Positions 47,370-55,348 of a stretch of DNA of 64,000 nt are shown here, piece by piece; the first letter of the stretch is position 1; each line of letters begins with the position of its first letter. A program made the translations under genes and the position numbers. Where the stretch lies: assembly GCA_046262295.1 (NCBI GenBank), contig JBHENC010000016.1:1-64000 (forward strand), read 5' to 3'. This DNA comes from JBHENC01 sp046262295. Lineage in GTDB: Bacteria; Acidobacteriota; Blastocatellia; Pyrinomonadales; Pyrinomonadaceae. The notes under the pieces were generated by a model. It did no database searches, was not told the DNA's origin, and saw only the letters and a program-made list of their open reading frames with translations.

Positions 47370-48296
47370 GTGTCTTCAACGAGTTTCACCGTTCCGTCTT
47401 TTGCCAAGATTAACTGGATGTTGCGCGTGCTCGGGCGGCGCGCGGACGGCTATCACGACATCCACACAATCTTCCAAACCATCACGCTTCACGATTCTTT
47501 GACCTTTGCGCCCGTCCCCCATGAAAAGATTCAACTCGAATGCCGCGCGCCGGACATTCCGACAAACGAGAGTAATCTTGTGCATCGCGCCGCACGTGTT
47601 TTGCAGCAACGCTATGACGTAAAAAGAGGGGCGTCCATCGTGCTCGAAAAGCGTGTTCCGGCGATGGCCGGTCTCGGCGGCGGATCGAGCAATGCGGCGA
47701 CGGCGCTCGTTGGCCTTGCGCGGCTCTGGAATTTATCGCCGCCGCGCGCCGAATTAACTGAAATGGGCGCGTCGCTCGGGGCTGACGTGCCTTTCTTCTT
47801 TGTCGGCGGAACGGCGCTCGGCACGGGACTCGGAATTCAAGTCGCGCCGCTTCCTGACGCGCCCGAAATGAGTTTGCTCGTTGTCATGCCGAACAAAGGA
47901 GTTTCGACGGCAGAAGCGTACAGGATGCTGGACGAGCGTGCCTTGACAAAGGGCTTAACGGGCACTATTCTTTTTAATTCGCGTGCGGACGACATTTTGA
48001 CGGATTCGCTCCCTGATGCTTCGCATAACGATTTCGAGGCGGTTATTTTTCAACTCGAACCGGAGATTGGGCGCGTTAAAAATGCGCTAATCGAAGCGGG
48101 AGCGTCACAGGCTTTGATGTCTGGAAGCGGCGCGAGCGTATTCGGGGTCTTTGAGAGTGAAACGAAGCAGGAGCACGCCGCCTTGAAGCTTCAAGGCGAA
48201 AGCGAATGGCGTGTTTTCAAATGCGGAACACTCTCGCGTGCGAAATATTTCGAGGCACTCGGTTCGTGCGGCATAGTGCTTCGCGCATCTTCTTAA
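47370..48296 (+). CDS. ispE: 4-(cytidine 5'-diphospho)-2-C-methylerythritol kinase
   Basis: GHMP kinase of the MEP isoprenoid pathway that phosphorylates CDP-ME. Catalytic Lys13 lies in FAKINWML, the ATP loop GLGGGSSNAAT at 101-111 and catalytic Asp139 in GADVPFF. 308 residues, normal. The only start that keeps the FAKIN motif is the GTG at 47370, which has no SD and lies directly after the T-run of a terminator. It must be read either from read-through or from a leaderless transcript. Confidence 0.95.
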   Translation: MSSTSFTVPSFAKINWMLRVLGRRADGYHDIHTIFQTITLHDSLTFAPVPHEKIQLECRAPDIPTNESNLVHRAARVLQQRYDVKRGASIVLEKRVPAMAGLGGGSSNAATALVGLARLWNLSPPRAELTEMGASLGADVPFFFVGGTALGTGLGIQVAPLPDAPEMSLLVVMPNKGVSTAEAYRMLDERALTKGLTGTILFNSRADDILTDSLPDASHNDFEAVIFQLEPEIGRVKNALIEAGASQALMSGSGASVFGVFESETKQEHAALKLQGESEWRVFKCGTLSRAKYFEALGSCGIVLRASS

Positions 48297-48312
48297 ACAA
48301 TAAACTTTTTGC

Positions 48313-48387
48313 TGGGGCGTAGCCAAGTGGTAAGGCACCGGTCTTTGGAATCGGCATTCGTAGGTTCGAATCCTCCCGCCCCAGCCA
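48313..48387 (+). tRNA. tRNA-Gln (anticodon TTG)
   Basis: A complete cloverleaf with acceptor arms tggggcg/cgcccca and a T-loop ggttcgaatcc. The anticodon loop cttTGga-type reads c-t-TTG-g-a (anticodon 48345-48347). The 3' CCA is encoded (48385-48387). It lies between ispE and prs on the same strand. Confidence 0.96.
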
Positions 48388-48391
48388 ATAT

Positions 48392-48460
48392 TCAAGTTTT
48401 CAGTTTTTGGTTTTAAGTTATCAGCAAGAGCTTAAAACTGAAAACCAAAAACTGAAAACT
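48392..48460. repeat. Heptad inverted-repeat element B3
   Basis: The left arm (48395-48422) reads GTTTTCA, GTTTTTG, GTTTTAA. The right arm (48430-48460) gives the complements (TTAAAAC, TGAAAAC, CAAAAAC, TGAAAAC). It lies between tRNA-Gln and prs, and the T-rich tail (ttttattt) runs into the prs ATG. Confidence 0.88.
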
Positions 48461-48467
48461 TTTATTT

Positions 48468-49415
48468 ATGGGCACAACCGGCGGCATCAAAGTTTTTACG
48501 GGCAACGCCAATCGCGCGCTTGCCGAAGAGATTTGCCACTATTTAAGTTGTGATCCGGGACGCGCCATCGCGGAGCGTTTTTCGGACGGCGAGTTCAATT
48601 TTCAGATTGACGAGAACGTGCGCGGCGGCGATATCTTTATCGTGCAGCCGACGTGTCCGCCGACGGATGCGAATCTGATGGAACTCCTCGTGATGCTCGA
48701 CGCTTTTCGTCGTTCATCGGCAGAGCGCGTGACCGCCGTGTTGCCGTATTATGGCTACGCGCGTTCCGACAAAAAGGATCGCCCGCGCGTGCCCATCTCG
48801 GCGAAGCTCGTGGCGAATGTCATCGCCACCGCCGGAGCCGACCGCGTGCTGACGATGGATTTGCACGCCTCGCAGATTCAGGGCTTCTTTGATATTCCGG
48901 TAGATCACCTGTACGCCGCGCCCGTGATGATCGGCCATTATCAGGATAACCCGTTGCCGAATCTGACGGTCGTTGCGCCGGATACTGGCGGAGCCGAACG
49001 CGCGCGCGCTTATGCCAAACGCCTGAACGCGGAGTTGGCGTTGTGCGATAAGCGGCGCGAAAAAGCGAACGTCGCGGAAATAATGAATGTCGTCGGTAAT
49101 GTGCGCGGGCGCAGTTGTTTGATTGTTGACGATATGTGCGACACGGGCGGCTCTTTGACGAAAGTTGCGAAGGCTTTGAAGAACGCCGGAGCCGAACGCA
49201 TCCACGCCTGCTTTACGCACGCCGTGTTGTCCGGTAGGGCTTGCGAAAAGCTCGCCGCTTCCGACATCGAGCAGATGGTGATTACCAACACGATTCCTTT
49301 GCACGACGGCGCGTGCGAGATGAAGAACATCAAGACCTTGAGCATCGCGCCGCTGCTGGCGAAAGCTATCAAGTCGATCCACGAGGAGACCAGCGTCTCT
49401 TCGCTCTTCGTCTGA
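48468..49415 (+). CDS. prs: Ribose-phosphate pyrophosphokinase
   Basis: Makes PRPP from ribose-5-phosphate and ATP for nucleotide, His and Trp synthesis. The class I pattern is clear: FTGNANRALAEEI start, RFSDGEFNFQIDENVRG, DLHASQIQGFFDIPVDHL and the PRPP loop LIVDDMCDTGGS (Asp221/Asp222). 315 residues. Downstream are rplY and pth, the common prs-rplY-pth order. No SD is visible before the ATG, which follows repeat B3. Confidence 0.97.
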   Translation: MGTTGGIKVFTGNANRALAEEICHYLSCDPGRAIAERFSDGEFNFQIDENVRGGDIFIVQPTCPPTDANLMELLVMLDAFRRSSAERVTAVLPYYGYARSDKKDRPRVPISAKLVANVIATAGADRVLTMDLHASQIQGFFDIPVDHLYAAPVMIGHYQDNPLPNLTVVAPDTGGAERARAYAKRLNAELALCDKRREKANVAEIMNVVGNVRGRSCLIVDDMCDTGGSLTKVAKALKNAGAERIHACFTHAVLSGRACEKLAASDIEQMVITNTIPLHDGACEMKNIKTLSIAPLLAKAIKSIHEETSVSSLFV

Positions 49416-49457
49416 AGGGCAAACACTTTTAGTTTTAGAAAGCGAACACAAAAGATC

Positions 49458-50135
49458 ATGGCAGAAAAAGCAGAACGAAAAGAGATTACGGTGCGTGCGG
49501 AGAAACGCGACGGGCGCGGCAAAAACGACGCGCGACGCGCCAGACGCGAAGGCCTCGTGCCGCTCACGATTTACGGCGGCGAAGGCGACGTCTTATCCGT
49601 CACCGCGCCGTTGCGCGAGCTGGCGGCGATCCTGCGTTCGGATACCGGGCACAATACGATTTTTACGCTTGATGTCGCGGGCGTCGGCGCAAGCGAAGTG
49701 CGTTTCTTCGACCGGCAGATTGATCCCGTGCGCGGGCGGCTGATCCACGCCGATTTGATAAGGCTCGTGCGCGGCCAGAAGATCGAAGTCACAGTGCCTT
49801 TGCATTTGACGGGCGAACCCATCGGCGTGCGCGAAGAAGGCGGCGTGCTCGAACAGACGTTGCGTGAAGTCGAAATACGTTGTAGCCCGCGTGATATCCC
49901 GGACGCCATCAATGTGGATGTCTCGAACCTGAAAGCGCACGACGTGCTGCACGTTTCGGATATTCCGGCGGATGAAGCCATTGAAATTCTCGCGGACGCC
50001 GAAACCGTCATCGCCACTGTCGGCATCGTCCGCGAAGAGCCGGAAGCGGTTGCGGTTGCGGGCGAGGAAGACGCGCCTGCCGAGCCGGAAGTAATCGGCA
50101 AGGGCAAGAAAGACGACGAAGCCGAAGAGAAGTAA
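49458..50135 (+). CDS. rplY: Ribosomal protein bL25 (CTC form)
   Basis: A 225-residue 5S rRNA-binding protein of the long CTC type. The L25 beta barrel (about 5-100, ITVRAEKRDGRGKNDARRAR) is followed by the TL5/CTC C-terminal domain (about 100-195) and an acidic tail. Genes of this form are sometimes named ctc. It follows prs by 42 bases and precedes pth. Confidence 0.94.
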   Translation: MAEKAERKEITVRAEKRDGRGKNDARRARREGLVPLTIYGGEGDVLSVTAPLRELAAILRSDTGHNTIFTLDVAGVGASEVRFFDRQIDPVRGRLIHADLIRLVRGQKIEVTVPLHLTGEPIGVREEGGVLEQTLREVEIRCSPRDIPDAINVDVSNLKAHDVLHVSDIPADEAIEILADAETVIATVGIVREEPEAVAVAGEEDAPAEPEVIGKGKKDDEAEEK

Positions 50136-50143
50136 CAAGGTCT

Positions 50144-50211
50144 CGATTTGCGTTTGTCGTGGTAAGGTCGGAAACAGAAATTTTATTTTGTTTCCAATTA
50201 ATCGCAAATCG
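50144..50211. repeat. Nested inverted repeats between rplY and pth
   Basis: An outer pair cgatttgcg (50144-50152) and cgcaaatcg (50203-50211) is perfect and encloses an inner pair ggaaaca (50170-50176) and tgtttcc (50189-50195), also perfect. The AT-rich 93-base gap could fold into a two-tier stem. There is no T-run at the 3' side, so regulation or processing is as likely as termination. Confidence 0.6.
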
Positions 50212-50228
50212 TGGATTGAAAGTTTCGT

Positions 50229-50795
50229 ATGCGTTTCGTCGTAGGCCTCGGCAATCCGGGCGCGCAGTATGAATGGACGCGCCACAACCTTGGCTTCATG
50301 CTGGTGGATTTGCTGGCGCGCGAAGCGGGAACGCCAATCAAGCGCAAGGACTGTCGCGCGCTCATCGGGCGTGCCGTCGTCGCAGACGAAACAGTTGAAC
50401 TCGTCAAGCCGCAGACGTTTATGAATCTAAGCGGCGAAACGGTTTCATGCTTGCTGGCGAAACAGGAATCCAAGCGTGTTGCGCTGCAAAGTTTGATCGT
50501 CATCAGCGATGATCTGGCGCTACCTTTCGGGCACATACGCTTGCGCCCGCGTGGGAGCGCCGGTGGACACAACGGCTTGAAATCAATTATCGCGGCGCTC
50601 GGCACGGATGAGTTCATACGGCTACGCATAGGCATCGGCACGGATCATCCGGTGACGGACACCGCGCGCTTCGTCCTAGACGAATTCACGCGCACTGAAC
50701 GCGCCGCTCTTTCACAAGTTTTAGAACGCAGCGCCGAAGCTCTCCGCACCGTCATCCGCGACGGCATCGAAAGAGCAATGGCGCAATATAATTGA
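50229..50795 (+). CDS. pth: Peptidyl-tRNA hydrolase
   Basis: Recycles peptidyl-tRNA released from ribosomes. The opening GLGNPGAQYEWTRHNLGF carries Asn10 and catalytic His19. KPQTFMNLSGE and the SDDLALPFG segment with the catalytic Asp follow, then GSAGGHNGLKSI. 188 residues, normal. Confidence 0.97.
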   Translation: MRFVVGLGNPGAQYEWTRHNLGFMLVDLLAREAGTPIKRKDCRALIGRAVVADETVELVKPQTFMNLSGETVSCLLAKQESKRVALQSLIVISDDLALPFGHIRLRPRGSAGGHNGLKSIIAALGTDEFIRLRIGIGTDHPVTDTARFVLDEFTRTERAALSQVLERSAEALRTVIRDGIERAMAQYN

Positions 50796-50799
50796 GGAA

Positions 50800-50868
50800 T
50801 AGTTTTCAGTACACAGTTTTCAGTTTTAAGGTCTTGCTGAAAACTAAAAACTGGCTACTGAAAACTAT
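50800..50868. repeat. Heptad inverted-repeat element B4
   Basis: The left arm is GTTTTCA, gtacaca, GTTTTCA, GTTTTAA (50802-50829). The right arm (50836-50866) gives TGAAAAC, TAAAAAC, tggctac, TGAAAAC, so even the odd unit gtacaca has a partner (tggctac) at the mirrored position. It starts five bases after the pth stop. Unlike most copies it leaves 67 bases, including a strong SD, before the next gene. Confidence 0.88.
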
Positions 50869-50935
50869 TCCCCCTTTTCCTTCTTGCTTCACCGCAAAAG
50901 TTTGTGAAGCTAGACATCCATAAGGAGGATGAATT

Positions 50936-51391
50936 TTGGCAGCACCTAGAACCTACGAAGTAATGATTATCGTTGATACGGCGGTCGCCGAAGACGATGT
51001 CACACGCCTGAGCGAAAGCCTGCAACAGATCGTCACGGATCAGGGCGGTACGATCACCAAGAACGAAAACATGGGACGGCGGCAACTGGCGTATCCGATT
51101 GGCCGCCGCAACGAAGGCACTTATGTGCTTCTGGAGATAGACGGCACGGGCGGCGAAATCGCGGAGCTTGAGCGACGTATGCGCGTCAACGATCAAGTCT
51201 TGCGCTATCTGACCGTGCGCGTTGATGAAGACCGGCAGCGCGCGGAAAAGTTCAAAGCAAAGCGCGCACGTAGAGCGAGCAAACGCCCGTTCTCGGCCTC
51301 CGCTAACGAACGCGACGGCAATTCCGGCGGCGCGCCGGACGACAGAAGCAGCGACGGCGGTTCGTCTTTTGCGGGCAACCGGGATTCGTAA
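50936..51391 (+). CDS. rpsF: Ribosomal protein bS6
   Basis: The S6 fold is clear in the first 100 residues (RTYEVMIIVDTAVAEDDV, then NMGRRQLAYPIGRRNEGTYV and NDQVLRYLTVRVDE). A basic then Ser/Gly/Asp-rich tail of about 45 residues extends it to 151. The start is TTG, with an excellent SD (taaggaggatga) seven bases upstream. It heads the rpsF-rpsR-rplI-dnaB cluster. No ssb gene lies between rpsF and rpsR. Confidence 0.94.
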   Translation: MAAPRTYEVMIIVDTAVAEDDVTRLSESLQQIVTDQGGTITKNENMGRRQLAYPIGRRNEGTYVLLEIDGTGGEIAELERRMRVNDQVLRYLTVRVDEDRQRAEKFKAKRARRASKRPFSASANERDGNSGGAPDDRSSDGGSSFAGNRDS

Positions 51392-51501
51392 CCTTACAGC
51401 TTCGAGAAAAGTTTGACCGGCGACGCGACGGCGCTTTGAACTCATCTACAAGAGGATGTTCGCCCATGCCGCGCGCCATTTAATGAGGATCAAAAAAGAT
51501 T

Positions 51502-51858
51502 ATGTCTAGAAATTATTCGGATGACCGCGACCGCGAGCGCGGTGGTGGCAGCGGCGGTGGCGGCTATGACCGCGACGATAGAGATTCGCGTGGCGGCGGC
51601 GGCGGAGGGCGCGGCGGAAGTGGTCGCGGCGGCAGCGGCGGTCGCCGTATGCACCGTCGCAAGGTTTGCCGCTTCTGTCTCGATAAAGTTGATTTGATTG
51701 ACTACAAAGACGTGCGGCTGTTGCAGAACTACATCCCGGAGCGCGGTAAGATTCTGCCGCGTCGCATTTCCGGCTCATGCGCGACGCACCAGCGTATGCT
51801 GGCCGAAGCAATCAAACGCGCGCGTAACATCGCGCTTATTCCTTACGCTACGGCTTAA
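51502..51858 (+). CDS. rpsR: Ribosomal protein bS18 with Gly/Arg-rich extension
   Basis: The S18 core begins at about residue 50 (RRKVCRFCLDKVDLIDYKDV) and ends normally. The 49 residues before it are Gly, Arg, Asp and Ser in RGG-like runs. Most S18 proteins start near the core. A later ATG (51649, Met50) would give the ordinary length but has no SD, and the codon pattern of the extension looks coding. The CxxC pair is kept. Confidence 0.92.
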   Translation: MSRNYSDDRDRERGGGSGGGGYDRDDRDSRGGGGGGRGGSGRGGSGGRRMHRRKVCRFCLDKVDLIDYKDVRLLQNYIPERGKILPRRISGSCATHQRMLAEAIKRARNIALIPYATA

Positions 51859-51880
51859 TAGTAAGGAGGAGAGAAAAAAG

Positions 51881-52450
51881 ATGGCAAACACACAAGTCCT
51901 CCTGCGTGAAGACGTGGATAATCTGGGAGCACGCGGCGAATTAGTCCGCGTCAAAGCGGGCTACGCGCGCAACTATCTGTTGCCGCGCAAAATCGCTGTC
52001 GTCGCCAACGCGGGCAACATCAAGCAGATCGAACAGGAACGCGCGGCGTTGCTGAAAAAAGAAGCGAAGGAACGCGGCACAGCCGAAGCGCAGGCCGAAC
52101 AGATGCGCGCGCTGCATTTGAACTTCGCGCGTAAGGTCGGCGAACACGGCATCCTTTACGGCTCCGTGACTTCGATGGATGTTGCGGAAGCCTTGAAAGA
52201 GAAGGGCTACGAAATTGATCGCCGCCGCATTACCCTGCGCGACGCGATTAAAGAGATAGGGGAATTCACCGTGCCCGTTCGCCTGCATCGTGAAGTGATC
52301 GTCGAAGTGCCCGTCAGCGTAACGGACGAAAGCGGCGCGCAGACTGCCGCAGCGCCAGCGACGAACGCGGGCCAAGCTGACACGGCGGGCAGTGACGCGA
52401 CGGCTGCAACGAAGCCGGACGCCGATTCCGCAGAGACAGAAAACGTCTAA
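51881..52450 (+). CDS. rplI: Ribosomal protein bL9
   Basis: The N-terminal L9 domain (VLLREDVDNLGARGELVRVK, AGYARNYLLPR), a long connecting helix and the C-terminal domain (YGSVTSMDVAEALKEKGYEI) are all present. An Ala/Asp/Thr-rich tail of about 40 residues is added, for 189 in total. The ATG at 51881 follows a strong SD (taaggagga). Upstream open frame inside rpsR is ignored. Confidence 0.96.
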   Translation: MANTQVLLREDVDNLGARGELVRVKAGYARNYLLPRKIAVVANAGNIKQIEQERAALLKKEAKERGTAEAQAEQMRALHLNFARKVGEHGILYGSVTSMDVAEALKEKGYEIDRRRITLRDAIKEIGEFTVPVRLHREVIVEVPVSVTDESGAQTAAAPATNAGQADTAGSDATAATKPDADSAETENV

Positions 52451-52464
52451 CAAAGGTTAAAGAA

Positions 52465-52517
52465 ACAGGCGCGGAAATCGCGTGCAACGGGTTATCGTTG
52501 TCGCGTCCCGCGCCTGT
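52465..52517 (+). terminator. Long hairpin between rplI and dnaB
   Basis: acaggcgcgg (52465-52474) and ccgcgcctgt (52508-52517) pair perfectly. Inside them cgcg-caacg and cgttg-cgcg pair again. No T-run follows (gtagtatag), so it may act as attenuator or processing site rather than a full terminator between the ribosomal genes and dnaB. Confidence 0.6.
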
Positions 52518-52652
52518 GTAGTATAGTTCGCGGCTGCAAGCCGGGCGGGTTCGCTGCTTCCATTTATCGGGAAGCGGGCGACGCGCATCGCTTGCAGCTT
52601 TTCTGTTTCGTTCGATCACCGCTTCCGAAATTACACGCAAGACCGTTTCCTG

Positions 52653-55271
52653 ATGCAAACTACGTCGCAGACTCCGCCACAGTCGCCGCCGCGCGATCAA
52701 ATGTTAGAGAGGCCGCTGCCGAACAGCGCCGAAGCCGAACGCGCCATCTTGGGCGCAATTATTTTAGACAACGCGCTCGTCAATCAAGCGATTGAACTCT
52801 TAAAGCCGGAAGATTTTTACGTTCCCTCGAATCGCCGCGTCTTTCTTGCGATGATCGCGCTCTCCGAACGCGGCTCGGAAATCAATCCCATTTTAATCGG
52901 CGAAGAATTGCGCCGTGCCGGAGATTTGGAAGCAGTCGGCGGACTGACCTTTATTACCAATCTCACATACGGCTTGCCGCATTTCACGAACGTCGTCGCC
53001 TACGCCAAGATGGTGGGCGAGAAATCCATGCTGCGCCAGCTCGTCAAAGCCGCGAACAAAATCACCAGCGAAGCTCTGGAGGAAGAAGACGAAGCGGAAA
53101 TAATTCTGGATCACGCGGAGCAGGCCATCTTCGCGCTCGCCGACAAACGCATCCGTCAGGGCTTCTCGCACGTCAAGCCGGTTGCGGATTCGCTGCTTGA
53201 AAAAGTTCAGGAGATGGCCGGACGCTCGGCGATGCTGACGGGGTTGACCACAGGCTTTAACGAGCTGGACACGATGACTTCCGGCTTACAGCCTTCGGAC
53301 TTAATCATCGTCGCCGCACGGCCTTCGATGGGCAAAACCGCGCTCTGTCTGACGCTCGCGCAGAACGCCGCGATTCAGGCGCAGGCGGTGATCGGCGTCT
53401 TCTCGCTGGAGATGTCGAAAGAGTCTCTGGTGATGCGTATGCTCTGCTCGGAAGGCCGCGTTGACGCGCACCGTTTTCGCAGCGGCTTTCTATCGCGCGA
53501 AGAATGGGCACGGCTGGCGGGCGCGCTCGGCACGCTGGCTGAAGCGCGAATTTATATTGACGACACGCCCGGCATCTCCGTGCTTGAGATGCGCGCCAAA
53601 GCCCGCCGTCTCGCCGTCGAACAGAAGCGGCTCGATCTGATTATCGTAGACTATTTGCAGTTGATGTCCGGCTCTTCGAGGCGCACGGAATCGCGCCAGC
53701 AGGAAGTCTCGCAAATCTCGCGCGAGTTGAAAGGCCTGGCGAAAGAATTGAACGTGCCGCTCGTCGCGCTCTCGCAATTATCGCGCGCGCCGGAAGCACG
53801 CACAGACCACCGCCCGCAACTCGCAGACTTGCGCGAGTGCATCACAGGTGATGCCATCCTGACGAATCCGCAAACCGGCGCGCGGAACACGGTGGCCGAA
53901 CTGTTCGCGCAACAGCGGGAGACGCCGGTATTGACGCTTGACGAGAGTCTTAAGATTGCAAAGTCGCCCCCGGCGCGTATCGTTCAATCCGGCGAAAAAG
54001 ATGTTTTCCTGCTGCGCACGGCGACGGGGCGCGAAGTGCGCGCGTCGGCGAACCATCCTTTTCTCACGATCAATGGTTGGCGGCGGCTCGACGCTTTGAC
54101 ACCCGGAACAGAGATCGCCGTGCCGCGCGTTTATCCGCAACTCGTTGACGCAGGGGATTTGAACACCGATAGAGCGCGGCTGCTCGGCTATTTAATCAGC
54201 GACGGCAGTTACACTAAGCACCCTACCGTCTCTTTCATTGCAGGTGACTCCCGCGTGCTCGAAGATGCGCGCCGTATTTGCTGCGAGCAATTCGGATTCG
54301 AGCCGCGTGACAAAAAGCATTGGAGCGGCATCGGGCAAGTGGATTTCAGCGTTCGCGGCGGCTATGGCCCGAATCGAAACCCTCTGTTGCAATGGCTTAA
54401 AGAGGTCGGCATTCACGGCCAGACCACGCAACACAAGCGCATTCCCGAAGTTGTTTTCAAGTCGCCCGTGCACGTCATTGCTGAATTTATCGGCGGCCTT
54501 TATGCAGGCGACGGTTCAATCGTGAAGCGCGCTGATCGTTATGTCATCAAGTACGTCTCGACGAGTCGCCGCCTGCTCGTCGAAGCGCAATCGTTACTGC
54601 TGCGTCTGGGCATTCTTGCCACGCTCAGGCAGCCGACGCGACACCGCAAATCAACGTGCGACATCGCTGAATTGATCGTTGAGGGGAAACAGCAGGTCAC
54701 TGCTTTCGCGCGCGCCATCAGCGTCGTCGGAAACAAGGGAGACCGCTTGCGTGAAGCGGCAGCATGGGCGGCGCGTGGCAAAACCAACGAACATCATGAC
54801 CGCTTGCCGATGTTTATCACGAACGCCGTTCATCAGCTAAAGCTGGCGCGTGGTTTACCGTGGACGCAACTCGGTTATGGTTGTCAGGGTAAGCGAATCG
54901 GGCGGCTTCATTTACAGCACGTCGCCGCGATACTCGGCGTCGCCGAATTGATGGCGCTTGCGCAAAGCGATATTCACTGGGATAAAATCGCCGCGATTAC
55001 TCCCGCCGGGCGTGAAATGACTTACGACTTGATGGTGCCGGGCACGCACAACTTCATCGCCAATGACATCATCCTTCACAACTCCGGCGCTATCGAACAG
55101 GACGCAGATGTGGTTGCGTTCATCTACCGCGAAGAACAATATAATCGCACGGAAGAGAACGCGGGCGTCGCCGAGATTATCGTCGCCAAACAGCGCAACG
55201 GCCCGACGGGTACTGCCAAACTCGCTTTTCTCAAAGAGTTCACGCGCTTTGAAAATATGTGGCGAGAGTAA
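52653..55271 (+). CDS. dnaB: Replicative DNA helicase DnaB with intein
   Basis: The host part (457 residues) is a normal DnaB: N-terminal DnaG-binding domain (about 20-120), linker, RecA core with Walker A RPSMGKTA at 223-230 and VDYLQLMSG. It is interrupted after DLRE (residue 395) by a 415-residue intein, and resumes with SGAIEQDADVVAFIYRE. After splicing it loads as hexamer at the fork with DnaG. The gene closes the rpsF-rpsR-rplI-dnaB cluster. The ATG at 52653 has only a weak SD. Confidence 0.97.
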   Translation: MQTTSQTPPQSPPRDQMLERPLPNSAEAERAILGAIILDNALVNQAIELLKPEDFYVPSNRRVFLAMIALSERGSEINPILIGEELRRAGDLEAVGGLTFITNLTYGLPHFTNVVAYAKMVGEKSMLRQLVKAANKITSEALEEEDEAEIILDHAEQAIFALADKRIRQGFSHVKPVADSLLEKVQEMAGRSAMLTGLTTGFNELDTMTSGLQPSDLIIVAARPSMGKTALCLTLAQNAAIQAQAVIGVFSLEMSKESLVMRMLCSEGRVDAHRFRSGFLSREEWARLAGALGTLAEARIYIDDTPGISVLEMRAKARRLAVEQKRLDLIIVDYLQLMSGSSRRTESRQQEVSQISRELKGLAKELNVPLVALSQLSRAPEARTDHRPQLADLRECITGDAILTNPQTGARNTVAELFAQQRETPVLTLDESLKIAKSPPARIVQSGEKDVFLLRTATGREVRASANHPFLTINGWRRLDALTPGTEIAVPRVYPQLVDAGDLNTDRARLLGYLISDGSYTKHPTVSFIAGDSRVLEDARRICCEQFGFEPRDKKHWSGIGQVDFSVRGGYGPNRNPLLQWLKEVGIHGQTTQHKRIPEVVFKSPVHVIAEFIGGLYAGDGSIVKRADRYVIKYVSTSRRLLVEAQSLLLRLGILATLRQPTRHRKSTCDIAELIVEGKQQVTAFARAISVVGNKGDRLREAAAWAARGKTNEHHDRLPMFITNAVHQLKLARGLPWTQLGYGCQGKRIGRLHLQHVAAILGVAELMALAQSDIHWDKIAAITPAGREMTYDLMVPGTHNFIANDIILHNSGAIEQDADVVAFIYREEQYNRTEENAGVAEIIVAKQRNGPTGTAKLAFLKEFTRFENMWRE
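53838..55082 (+). mobile_element. DnaB intein with LAGLIDADG homing endonuclease
   Basis: Residues 396-810. Splice residues are standard: Cys396 at the start (CITGDAILTN), block B His468 (SANHPFLT), penultimate His809 and Asn810 at the end (IILHN), and Ser as first C-extein residue. Two LAGLIDADG motifs retain their acidic residue: LLGYLISDGS (510-519, Asp517) and FIGGLYAGDGS (612-622, Asp620). The endonuclease therefore looks intact. The insertion point DLRE/SGAIEQD is a known DnaB intein site. Confidence 0.95.
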
Positions 55272-55348
55272 GCCGCTTCGCCTCTCCCTATCATTCCAAC
55301 TTCTCCGCGTTTGAAGTTTTTGCGCCGCGAGCATTGGTGGTTGATTCG

